Shown here in pieces: positions 8,651 to 17,240 of a stretch of 36,460 nucleotides of DNA. A program made the translations under genes and the position numbers. Positions within the stretch are counted from its first letter, which is position 1. Every line of letters begins with the position of its first letter. The notes below the pieces were generated by a model, which saw only the letters and a program-made list of their open reading frames with translations, was not told the origin of the DNA and made no database searches. This DNA comes from Planctomycetaceae bacterium (GTDB lineage: Bacteria > Planctomycetota > Phycisphaerae > Phycisphaerales > SM1A02): NCBI GenBank assembly GCA_027483065.1, contig JAIXVI010000281.1:1-36460 (forward strand). Direction: 5' to 3'.

Positions 8651-9555
8651 GCGCGGGCCACCGCTTCAAGTTTCGTCAGGCCGAAGTTCGCGAGAATCTC
8701 GCCAATCCGCGCGACCGATTCTTTCGAAGCTTCTGCGAGCGGCAAGCGCACAGCGCCCGTGTCGCGGCCGAGCAGTTTCATCGCGGCCTTGAGTGGCACT
8801 GGATTGACGTCGAGCGACAGTAGCCCCTTCGCGAGCGGGAAGAGTTCGCGATGAATCTCCTGCGCGTCGTCGAAGCGGTTGGTGAGGAACGCGTCGCACA
8901 ACGCTTGAACGCGCGCGGGCATGAGATTTGAAACAACGCTCACGACACCCGCGCTTCCGCACGCGGCAAAGGAAAGCGTGAGCGAATCGTCACCAGAAAG
9001 CAGCGTGATGTCGCAGCGCTGGCGAATCTCGCTCGCTGAGTCCATCGAGCCAGTCGCTTCCTTGATCGCGACGATGTTCGGGTGCCGCGCCAAACGTGCG
9101 ACGGTGTCCGGATTGATCGCGACACCGCAACGACCAGGAATGTTGTAGAGCATCACGGGCAGCGGGCACGAATCGGCAACCGTCATAAAGTGCCGATACA
9201 AGCCTTCTTGCGAGGGCTTGTTGTAGTACGGGCTCACTTGAAGACCCGCGTCGGCGCCGAGTTCACACGCAAGTTTCTGCAGCGCCACCGCGTGACGCGT
9301 GGAGTTCGACCCTGCACCGGCAATCACTTGCAAGCCGCGGGCTTTGCCGCATGCGATCGCAGTCTCCACGACGAGACGATGCTCATCTTCTTCAAGCGTC
9401 GGCGATTCGCCGGTGGTTCCGCATGCGACGATGCCGCGTACTCCGCCATCCGCTTGGAAAGCGATTTGCTCGGCGAGACGCGCTTCATCGACAGCAATAC
9501 CGTCGGCCGTAAAAGGCGTCACAATCGCGGTGTAGCAGCCACGGAATTCCATCAT
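8647..9555 (-). CDS. dapA: 4-hydroxy-tetrahydrodipicolinate synthase
   Basis: MMEFRGCYTAIVTPFTADG...GTTGESPTLEEDEH...SPYYNKPSQEGLYRHF...LYNIPGRCGVAI...VAIKEATGSMDSASE. Start at 9555; the track ORF extends upstream to 9768. Confidence 0.97.
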   Translation of the reverse strand: MMEFRGCYTAIVTPFTADGIAVDEARLAEQIAFQADGGVRGIVACGTTGESPTLEEDEHRLVVETAIACGKARGLQVIAGAGSNSTRHAVALQKLACELGADAGLQVSPYYNKPSQEGLYRHFMTVADSCPLPVMLYNIPGRCGVAINPDTVARLARHPNIVAIKEATGSMDSASEIRQRCDITLLSGDDSLTLSFAACGSAGVVSVVSNLMPARVQALCDAFLTNRFDDAQEIHRELFPLAKGLLSLDVNPVPLKAAMKLLGRDTGAVRLPLAEASKESVARIGEILANFGLTKLEAVARA

Positions 9556-9625
9556 GCACGGAGTGTAACGCGCGCCGCATTCCGCGAGGCACTGCGCGCA
9601 AATCAACCTCTCCGCCGCAGGTCGC

Positions 9626-10375
9626 TCAACGTCCGTCGCCGGCGCCCGCCGCGATCGCCCGCCGCATCTCCGCGACGGCTTCACGCAGCCCAATGAAAAC
9701 CGCGCGAGAGACGATCGCGTGACCGATGTGCAACTCGCGCACGCCCGCGATCGACGCAATCCGCCCAACGTTCGCCCGATTCAGCGCGTGACCCGCGTTG
9801 GCACGCATGCCGAGCGCCTGCACTCGCTCGACCGCCCGCGCGACCTTCGCAAGTTCCTCGGCTGTCAGCGCATGCGTCGCGCCGCGATCGTGAAATGCGT
9901 GGGCATACGGCCCCGTGTGGATCTCACAAAAGTCGAATCCAGCGCGCGCGGCGGCCTCGACCTGCCGCTCATCGGCGTCGATGAAGGCGCTCACTGGAAT
10001 TCCCGCGCCTTTCAGTCGCGCAACCGCGTCGCGAATCCGCGCCTCTTGCCCCGCGACATCAAGCCCGCCTTCGGTCGTCACCTCTTGGCGTCGCTCCGGA
10101 ACGAACATCGCCAACTCCGGCTTCAAGCCGATGGCGATGCCAACCATTTCGTCGGTTGCGGCCATCTCGAGGTTCAACTTCGTTCGCACCGCCGCGCGCA
10201 GCCGAGGCAGGTCGGCATCTTGAATGTGCCGACGATCTTCGCGGAGGTGCACCGTGATGCCGTCGGCGCCACCCGCCTCCGCCTCGAACGCCGCCTCAAC
10301 AGGATCGGGCTCGTATGTCCGACGCGCCTGCCGCACCGTTGCAACGTGGTCGATGTTTACGCAAAGTTCCGGCAT
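9626..10375 (-). CDS. pdxJ: Pyridoxine 5'-phosphate synthase
   Basis: [29 protein letters not shown]...[16 protein letters not shown]...LNLEMAAT...[11 protein letters not shown]...[16 protein letters not shown]. Confidence 0.97.
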   Translation of the reverse strand: MPELCVNIDHVATVRQARRTYEPDPVEAAFEAEAGGADGITVHLREDRRHIQDADLPRLRAAVRTKLNLEMAATDEMVGIAIGLKPELAMFVPERRQEVTTEGGLDVAGQEARIRDAVARLKGAGIPVSAFIDADERQVEAAARAGFDFCEIHTGPYAHAFHDRGATHALTAEELAKVARAVERVQALGMRANAGHALNRANVGRIASIAGVRELHIGHAIVSRAVFIGLREAVAEMRRAIAAGAGDGR

Positions 10376-10474
10376 CGCGAAGCCTCCATCCGCCCGTCAT
10401 CCGAACGTCGTCCAACTGCCATCCACCTGCGGGCGAGCGGGCAGGATACGCGCGAGAGGTATACTCGCGCCCCC

Positions 10475-11173
10475 GTGCATACCTTCAACGAACGACTCGC
10501 CGACCTTCGTACCACGATCAACGCCCAAGGCGACCGCGTGCTCGACATCGTCCATCGCGCAGTCGACTGCTATTTCGACGGCGATCGCGAAAAAGCGCGC
10601 GCGGTCATCGCGCTCGACGAAGAGATTGACCGCGTCGATGTCGAAATCGAACGCGCATCGATTCCACTCCTCGGAATGGGCGTCACCGACGAAAAGTTGA
10701 TCCGCTCGGTGCTCACGATCGTGAAAGTCAACAACGAACTCGAGCGCGTCGCTGATTGCGCGGTCGACATCGCCGAAGCGGTGCTCTCCGACGTCGCACT
10801 CCCCGCGCGCATCCCGCCGGTCTTCCGCGTGATGGCGAATTCCGTCACGGGCATGCTCCGCGACTCAAATCGTGCACTCGCCGACGGAAACGCCGCCCTC
10901 GCACAGCAAGTCTTGCTCTTCGACGACACCGTCGCGATGCTCAAGAAAGAGCTCATGAAAACCGCGCAGGAGCAGGTCGCGAGTGGCGCGCTGCCCGTCG
11001 ATTACGCGTTCCGTTTGCTGACGATTACGAAGTCGATCGAACGCATCGCAGATCACGCCACCAACACCTGCGAACAGGTCATCTACCTCTACTCGGGACT
11101 CATCGTGCGTCACCGCCCCGAAGGTTGGTCGAAGCCTCTTTCCCCCTCCACCTCTTCTCCGCACGCATCATGA
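10475..11173 (+). CDS. phoU: Phosphate signalling / transport system regulator PhoU
   Basis: GTG start at 10475: VHTFNERLADLRTTINAQGDRVLDIVHRAV...LDEEIDRVDVEIER...VNNELERVADCAVDIAE...SIERIADHATNTCEQVIYLYSG. The track ORF start at 9719 runs antisense to pdxJ and is not credible. Confidence 0.93.
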   Translation: MHTFNERLADLRTTINAQGDRVLDIVHRAVDCYFDGDREKARAVIALDEEIDRVDVEIERASIPLLGMGVTDEKLIRSVLTIVKVNNELERVADCAVDIAEAVLSDVALPARIPPVFRVMANSVTGMLRDSNRALADGNAALAQQVLLFDDTVAMLKKELMKTAQEQVASGALPVDYAFRLLTITKSIERIADHATNTCEQVIYLYSGLIVRHRPEGWSKPLSPSTSSPHAS

Positions 11174-12585
11174 CACTCATCGACCCCGCAACGAGTCTTC
11201 GCGCCGCCTTCGAAGCGCACGGACAAGCCCACGTTCTTCGTCATTTCGATGCGCTCGCCCCGTCTGTACGCGAAGCATTCCTCGCGCAACTCGGCGAAGT
11301 CGATCTCGCGCTCGTTGCACGGCTCGCGAAGCCGGCCACCGACAAGCCGCACGCGGAGACGCATATCCGACCAGCGCCGTACGTCGCGCTCGGCGGAAAC
11401 ACCACCGATGCACGAGCTGCGGGCGAAGCGCTGCTCCGCGCAGGCAAAGTCGCGGCATTCACCGTCGCAGGCGGACAAGGCACGCGGCTTGGCTGGCGCG
11501 GTCCGAAGGGGACGTATCCCGCGACCTGCGTCACTGGCCGTCCGCTCTTTCGCGTCTTTGCGGAGCAAATCGCCGCAGCTGAGAAACGTTACGGCTGCGT
11601 GATCCCGTGGTACATCATGACGAGCCCGTTGAACGATGCGGACACGCAGGCGTTCTTCCGCGACAACAACTGGTTCGGACGCAATCCCGCCGACACATTC
11701 ATGTTCCCACAAGGGACGATGCCGTCGGTCACGTTCGATGGCAAACTCATGCTCGAAACGCCGAGCTCGCTGGCCGTCAATCCTGATGGCCACGGCGGTG
11801 CGATTCGCGCACTTCATGCGAGCGGCGCGATGGAAGACATGCGCGCACGCGGCATCGAACAGATGAGTTACTTCCAAGTCGACAATCCGCTCGTGCGGAT
11901 CGCCGATCCCGTCTTCCTCGGACTGCACACGCAGCCCGCGCATTCGTCGGGCGAAATGTCGAGCAAGATGGTTGCGAAGCGCGACGCCGCGGAAAAAGTC
12001 GGCGTCTTCTGCGATGTCGGCGGACGGACTGGCGTCGTTGAGTACAGCGACATGCCCGCCGAACTCACGAATGCCGTGGATGCGCAGGGCAAGCTTCGCT
12101 TCAACGCAGGCTCGATCGCGATTCACACGATTTCACTCGCGTTTCTCGAGCGACTTGCATCCGGCGGCGAAGACGGCACGTTCGCGCTGCCATTCCACCG
12201 CGCGAAGAAGAAGGTTCCCTACTGGTGCGACGCGCAAGGCAAGACCGTCGAACCCGCGGAGCCGAACGCAACGAAGTTCGAGGCGTTTATCTTCGATGCA
12301 CTCGCGCTCGCTGCGAAGAGCCTCGTGATGGAAACCGCGCGTGTCGAGGAATTCGCGCCGATCAAGAACGCGTCGGGCGACGATAGCCCCGCGTCGAGCC
12401 ATCAGATCCAGTCGAATCGCCACGGCGCGTGGCTTGAGAAGTTCGGCGTGCGCGTCCCGCGTCGACCGAACGGCGACGTCAACGCGCGCATCGAAATCCT
12501 CGCGGAAACCGCGCTCGAGGCGAATGACCTCGCCGACGCATCGCTTCCGCGCGAAATCAAGGCTGGCGAAGACGTGGTGCTCTAA
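11170..12585 (+). CDS. UDP-N-acetylglucosamine pyrophosphorylase-like (UDPGP family) protein
   Basis: VAGGQGTRLGWRGPKGTYPAT...LMLETPSSLAVNPDGHGGAIRALHASGAMEDMRARGIEQMSYFQVDNPLVRIADPVFLG...SSKMVAKRDAAEKVGV. ATGA overlap with phoU. Confidence 0.9.
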   Translation: MTLIDPATSLRAAFEAHGQAHVLRHFDALAPSVREAFLAQLGEVDLALVARLAKPATDKPHAETHIRPAPYVALGGNTTDARAAGEALLRAGKVAAFTVAGGQGTRLGWRGPKGTYPATCVTGRPLFRVFAEQIAAAEKRYGCVIPWYIMTSPLNDADTQAFFRDNNWFGRNPADTFMFPQGTMPSVTFDGKLMLETPSSLAVNPDGHGGAIRALHASGAMEDMRARGIEQMSYFQVDNPLVRIADPVFLGLHTQPAHSSGEMSSKMVAKRDAAEKVGVFCDVGGRTGVVEYSDMPAELTNAVDAQGKLRFNAGSIAIHTISLAFLERLASGGEDGTFALPFHRAKKKVPYWCDAQGKTVEPAEPNATKFEAFIFDALALAAKSLVMETARVEEFAPIKNASGDDSPASSHQIQSNRHGAWLEKFGVRVPRRPNGDVNARIEILAETALEANDLADASLPREIKAGEDVVL

Positions 12586-12630
12586 GTTCGCGTGCTGTGA
12601 GTTCGCGTGCTGTGAGTTCGCGTGCGAGGC
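12586..12630. repeat. 15-bp tandem repeat, 3 copies (GTTCGCGTGCTGTGA), starting at the base after the UDPGP-family stop codon
   Basis: gttcgcgtgctgtga gttcgcgtgctgtga gttcgcgtgcgaggc read directly after taa 12583-12585. Confidence 0.93.
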
Positions 12631-12663
12631 GTTCTTGAAATCACGCGTCGTTCCATACTTGAA

Positions 12664-13482
12664 TCACTCGCCGCACGGCCCCCACGCACTCAGCACCGCG
12701 GCGAGATCCTGCGCGTCGACCGTGCCGTCGCCGTTCGCATCAGCGCGCGGGTAATCCTTGGGCGCACTGCCCCAGCGCGCGAGGACGATGGCAAGGTCGA
12801 TTGCGTCGACGACCCCATTCGCATCAGCGTCGCCGGCGCACGGGCACGCGGCCCCGCCTTCGCAGCAATCGGGGATGTTGTTGGAGTTCACGTCCGACAG
12901 AGTGCCGTCGAGACACTGACCGTAGTCCACGATTCCGTCGCCATTACAGTCGGCGGACCATTCGTAGATGGCGCTGCGAAGCCCATAGCCCGACTCGGGA
13001 AGATCGTTCCAACGTCGGATGAAATCGATGTAGTGCAATCGATTCTCGTCGATGGCCGAGCCAGCCCCGCCGTTGTTCGGAAACGTCTCATCCGGCCCGA
13101 CGTAATCCCACGGCTCGCCGGTGACCCACTCCCACTGTCCCAGAGGCTCGCCGGTTCGCGGAATCTGCCGTCCACCGAGCCACGGCCCGAAGTGCCCCGT
13201 CCATGCAGCTGGCGTCTCGGCCAACGCGAAGACAAACACGTCCTCGGGTTCCGAGAGAACGGTCGCAAGATGGGCGCCCAGTCCGCTCGCTGCTGACTGC
13301 GCGGCACTCCAACTCACGGCGCCCTTCGCGATCACGAGCGCATACCAATGTCCATTTCCACCTTCACTCACCTTCCACTCGATCGCGCGCCCATCGCCCT
13401 GCGCACGGGCCTCAACCCCCAACGCAAGCGCTGTCGCCGCAGTCATCGCCGTCACCACCGTCGCCATTGATCGTGTCTGCAT
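12664..13482 (-). CDS. Secreted C-type-lectin-like protein with dockerin-like C-terminal repeats
   Basis: Signal-like MQTRSMATVVTAMTAATALALGVEARA; HWYALVIAKGAVSWSAAQSAASGLGAHLATV...FGPWLGGRQ...WEWVTGEPWDY; C-terminal CNGDGIVDYGQ...DVNSNNIPDCCE...DADANGVVDAIDLAIVLARWG...ADANGDGTVDAQDLAAVLSAWGPC. Could start as far up as 13746. Confidence 0.82.
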   Translation of the reverse strand: MQTRSMATVVTAMTAATALALGVEARAQGDGRAIEWKVSEGGNGHWYALVIAKGAVSWSAAQSAASGLGAHLATVLSEPEDVFVFALAETPAAWTGHFGPWLGGRQIPRTGEPLGQWEWVTGEPWDYVGPDETFPNNGGAGSAIDENRLHYIDFIRRWNDLPESGYGLRSAIYEWSADCNGDGIVDYGQCLDGTLSDVNSNNIPDCCEGGAACPCAGDADANGVVDAIDLAIVLARWGSAPKDYPRADANGDGTVDAQDLAAVLSAWGPCGE

Positions 13483-13625
13483 CGGTTGCTCCTCTGCGCG
13501 GGAGAAATCGGCCGCGCGAAGAGATAGACCGTTGAGCGGCGCGACAGACGAAAGCAACAGAAGAAAAAGGAAAGAAGCGACGCGTTCGCGAAGCCTTGTG
13601 CGCGTGTGTGTGCCGGAGCGCGTTA

Positions 13626-13673
13626 CTTCGCCCGTTTCTTTGCACGTGCCTTCGCACGCGTCTTCCCGCGCGT
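13626..13673. repeat. 12-bp imperfect tandem repeat, 4 copies (CTTYGCNCGNNT-like)
   Basis: cttcgcccgttt / ctttgcacgtgc / cttcgcacgcgt / cttcccgcgcgt read directly. Confidence 0.75.
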
Positions 13674-13771
13674 TCTCGGGCCACTGCGCACGCAGTTCGC
13701 GCACAGCGCTCCGAAGTCGTTTTGCCTGGGCGCTCGAAATCGTCACAGACAGGACCCCGTCGTCTCTCGCC

Positions 13772-14530
13772 CTACCGTGCGGACACTTCCATCAACCACG
13801 CGATCTCTTCATCAAGATCACTCTCCGCGACACCTTCGTCGGAAAGCAGTCGTCGCAGCGCGCGCTCGAAGCGGTACGCAGCGCGGCGCGCGCGCGTGCG
13901 CGCCTCTGCGGGCGTGATGCGCAACTGCTGGGCAATCTCGGCGTACTCGAGGCCATCGAGATTGTGACGACGGAATGCAGCCCACGCGTCCGCGTCGCCT
14001 TCCGCGACGAGCTCACGCTCGGCGAGCTCGCACGCATCGGTGAGAAGCGCTCGACTCCACGCGCGTTCGAACTCTTCAAACGCGCTTGGCTCAAGACCAA
14101 CTTCCGCAAAACCACCTGCGCACGCGCCCGCGCAGCCGCAACTGCCGCACGGACTCGCCGCGGCCGCGCCATCGCGCGCGGCTTTGCGCTGCTCGCGCTG
14201 TCGCTCGCGACCATGCAAGAGAAGTCCATTCACCAGCCATCGACGCAAAGGCAAGCCGCTCGCGCGCCACGACGCGAGATACTCAGCGCGCACCAATCGC
14301 GTCGCGAAAAACCCATTGACGAGCGCATCGGGCTCATCGATCGCGCGCAACGCCGAGGCACGCGCATACGTCGCCAATGGTCGCGCGTATCGACTCATCA
14401 CGTGCGTGTTCAACGCTTCGTGGCCGGACGCTCCTTCGGCAATCCGTGCATGAATCCACGTGACATGCGTCGTTGGGAATGCATCCGACGATTCCGCGCC
14501 GTCATCCCGCACGTTTTCACTCGCACTCAT
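13772..14530 (-). CDS. ECF-type RNA polymerase sigma factor-like protein
   Basis: TTHVTWIHARIAEG...YARPLATYARASALRAIDEPDALVNGFFATRL...ASGLPLRRWLVNGLLLHGRERQREQRK (region 2-like) and FRRHNLDGLEYAEIAQQLRITPAEARTRARRAAYRFERALRRLLSDE...DLDEEIAWLM (region 4-like HTH). Cys-rich linker SPCGSCGCAGACAG between them. Confidence 0.72.
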   Translation of the reverse strand: MSASENVRDDGAESSDAFPTTHVTWIHARIAEGASGHEALNTHVMSRYARPLATYARASALRAIDEPDALVNGFFATRLVRAEYLASWRASGLPLRRWLVNGLLLHGRERQREQRKAARDGAAAASPCGSCGCAGACAGGFAEVGLEPSAFEEFERAWSRALLTDACELAERELVAEGDADAWAAFRRHNLDGLEYAEIAQQLRITPAEARTRARRAAYRFERALRRLLSDEGVAESDLDEEIAWLMEVSAR

Positions 14531-16314
14531 CCCACGCCTCCGATGGCTTGCGCCGAACGCACGCGAAAATCGATGACTTTCGCTTCCACCTCTGCCAGGC
14601 CGCGGAAATGGTTGAGCCCTGGCTCCACAACCACATCGATCCGCGTTCCGCGCGCGAGCAACTCCGCATACTCCGCGCCGTTCCACCACTGCATGCGGAG
14701 GAACTGCATCTGCCCTGCGTTCGGTTGGCGCACCTTGACTTCAAGATGCGTGCCGGTCTTTCCGATCGCACGAACTTGCGTGACTTCGACATCTTCAACG
14801 AGCACCGCGGGCCGCCGATTTTCGCGGCCAAACGGCGCAAGGCGCGCAATCTGCCCAACCGTCGCGAGATCGAGGTCGCCGAGCGCACACTCGCAATCGA
14901 TTTCGATTTGTGGGCGCTGCTCTTCCGCCGGCGGAAGCAACTGATCACACGCGCGCTCGAAGGCTTGCGCAAAAGCCTCAATCGACGCGCCGTCAATCTT
15001 GAGCCCCGCCGCCATCGCGTGACCGCCGAAACCGATGAGGTGCTCCGAACACTCTTCAAGCACGCGATGCAACTCAATACCCGGCACGCTGCGACCTGAG
15101 CCCTTGTAGATCTCACGATTGCGCGTCAAGAGAATCGTCGGACACGCAAACTGATCGACGAGCTTTGAACAGACAATCCCGACGATTCCAAGATTCCACG
15201 ACTCGTCGGCAAGCACGATGCCGCGCGGCTTGCGATCGCCATGACGCGCACGCAATTTCTCGAGCGCTTCCTCGAAAATCGCTTTGTCGTCTTTCCGTCG
15301 CTGCTCGTTCAGCGCGTGCAATGTGTCGGCGATCTCGACCGCACGATCGCGATCCGCGGTCGTGAAGAGTTCCGCGGCCATTTCTGCGTGCCCCATGCGG
15401 CCGCAGGCGTTGATGCGCGGCGCGAGGCGGAATGCAACTGCTTCACTGTCGCATTGCGCGGGATCAATGCGCGCCGACGCGAGCAACGCGTCGAGTCCGA
15501 CGATGCCCGTTTTGCCGACTGCGGTCAGCCCGCGCGCAACGATCACACGATTTTCGCCAAGCATCGGCACGACATCTGCGACGGTACCGATGGCTGCGAG
15601 CGGCAAGAGCGAAACGAGACGTTCACGCAACACTTGCGGCAGCGTCTTCGACCCGCACCACGTTTGACCGAGTTGCCACGCGAGTTTCCACGCGACACCG
15701 GCACCGCAAAGTTCGCCAAACTTCTGCTCGCCCGGAAGCCGAGGATGCACGACCGCATGCGCGACAGGAATCGCGCCAGACGCCTTCAATTCATGGTGAT
15801 CGGTGACCACGAGCTCGAGCCCGATGTCGCGCGCGAAAGCCGCCTCTTCCACCGCACTCACACCGCAGTCGACGGTGACCACCAAATCGATGCCCTCGTC
15901 CTTCAAGGCTCGCAGCGCGTCGGCGTTCAGTCCGTAGCCCTCTTCGATCCGGTGAGGGATGTACGTGCGCACGGGGAGTTCGGGCGCGAGCGCCTTCAGC
16001 ATGTGCCAGAGAATGGCGGTCGCCATGATCCCGTCGACGTCGTAATCGCCATAAATCGCGATCCGACGGCGGGCGCGAACGGCATCGCAAATGACCGCAG
16101 CCGCAGCAGACATGCCGTGCATTTCCGCCGGTAATTGAAGATGGTTGACGCGAGGGTCGAAAAACGCGTCCCGGGCGTCTTTCTCGACGATGCCACGCGC
16201 AGCAAGCAAGCGATCGACAAGCCGCGCCCCGGCGGCAGCGTTCCATCGCCCGTCACCGTTGGTCACATCGCGACCCGACTCGGGTCGAATCCACCTCTTC
16301 GCGGGAAACTGCAT
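14527..16314 (-). CDS. recJ: Single-stranded-DNA-specific exonuclease RecJ
   Basis: MQFPAKRWIRPES...RIAIYGDYDVDGIMATAILWHML...LVVTVDCGVSAVEEA...LVVTDHHELKASGAIPVAHAVVHPRL...GFGGHAMAAGLKI (DHH/DHHA1 motifs). Start taken at 16314. Confidence 0.95.
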   Translation of the reverse strand: MQFPAKRWIRPESGRDVTNGDGRWNAAAGARLVDRLLAARGIVEKDARDAFFDPRVNHLQLPAEMHGMSAAAAVICDAVRARRRIAIYGDYDVDGIMATAILWHMLKALAPELPVRTYIPHRIEEGYGLNADALRALKDEGIDLVVTVDCGVSAVEEAAFARDIGLELVVTDHHELKASGAIPVAHAVVHPRLPGEQKFGELCGAGVAWKLAWQLGQTWCGSKTLPQVLRERLVSLLPLAAIGTVADVVPMLGENRVIVARGLTAVGKTGIVGLDALLASARIDPAQCDSEAVAFRLAPRINACGRMGHAEMAAELFTTADRDRAVEIADTLHALNEQRRKDDKAIFEEALEKLRARHGDRKPRGIVLADESWNLGIVGIVCSKLVDQFACPTILLTRNREIYKGSGRSVPGIELHRVLEECSEHLIGFGGHAMAAGLKIDGASIEAFAQAFERACDQLLPPAEEQRPQIEIDCECALGDLDLATVGQIARLAPFGRENRRPAVLVEDVEVTQVRAIGKTGTHLEVKVRQPNAGQMQFLRMQWWNGAEYAELLARGTRIDVVVEPGLNHFRGLAEVEAKVIDFRVRSAQAIGGVG

Positions 16315-16484
16315 TGGGGCGAGTGTAACGACCGCGCCGGGCGGCGGCGATCGACCGCCCGCCAACCGCGTGCCGCCTGAGAGCGGCCTCGAAGTTGTCA
16401 ATTTTCGATCTCATTCAACCCCTTCTCTCGGGATGCCGATCTAACCTCGACCCCGCGCCAGTTGGCGCCTAGTCGGAGGCAGGA

Positions 16485-17126
16485 ATGTCCACGGGATCCG
16501 CAGCATCATCTACGCGTCGCTACAAGACTGTCCTTCTTTTCGGCGCACCTGGCGCTGGGAAGGGCACACAAGGCAAGATTCTCGGCAAGGTGCCGGGCTT
16601 CTATCACCTCGCTTGCGGTGATGTGTTCCGCTCGCTCGATATGGCGTCGGATCTCGGAAAGAAGTTCATGGAGTTTTCGTCGCGCGGCGAACTCGTACCG
16701 GACGAACTCACCATCGAAATGTGGCGGCAGAACATGCACGCCCAAACGGTGCTGTCGATCTACAAGCCAAATGTTGATCTGCTCGTGCTCGATGGAATTC
16801 CGCGGAATGTCAATCAAGCGAAGCACCTGGAGCAGTACCTCGAAGTGCTGACCGTGCTGCACTTGGTCTGCCCGGATATCGAGGCGATGGTGACGCGCAT
16901 GCGCCGCCGCGCACTCAAAGAAAATCGCATCGACGATGCCGACGAGAAGGTCATTCGCCGTCGCTTCGAGGTGTATGAACGCGAAACGCGCCCTGTGCTC
17001 GACTTCTATCCGCCGTCGATTGTGCGCGAGGTCAACGCGATGGGTTCGCCTGCGGAAGTTCTGCAGCACGTCCTCGAAGTCGTTGTGCCGATTCAGAACG
17101 AGCACTTCCGCAATCCGCTGTCGTGA
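16485..17126 (+). CDS. adk: Adenylate kinase / nucleoside monophosphate kinase
   Basis: YKTVLLFGAPGAGKGTQGKIL...ACGDVFRSL...LVLDGIPRNVNQAKHLEQYL...RRRALKENRIDDADEKVIRRRFEVYERETRPVLDFY. Confidence 0.93.
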   Translation: MSTGSAASSTRRYKTVLLFGAPGAGKGTQGKILGKVPGFYHLACGDVFRSLDMASDLGKKFMEFSSRGELVPDELTIEMWRQNMHAQTVLSIYKPNVDLLVLDGIPRNVNQAKHLEQYLEVLTVLHLVCPDIEAMVTRMRRRALKENRIDDADEKVIRRRFEVYERETRPVLDFYPPSIVREVNAMGSPAEVLQHVLEVVVPIQNEHFRNPLS

Positions 17127-17169
17127 ACGAACGGAACAGACGGAACAAATAGAACAAACAGAAACGTCT
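17125..17169. repeat. 9-bp imperfect tandem repeat, 5 copies, overlapping the adk stop codon
   Basis: gaacgaacg gaacagacg gaacaaata gaacaaaca gaaacgtct read directly. Confidence 0.75.
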
Positions 17170-17240
17170 TGAAACGACGCGCACGCTCTGAACGAGCAAG
17201 TGCTGTTCGCGTTGTGACGGCGACTCCCGCCGCGGCGCGA

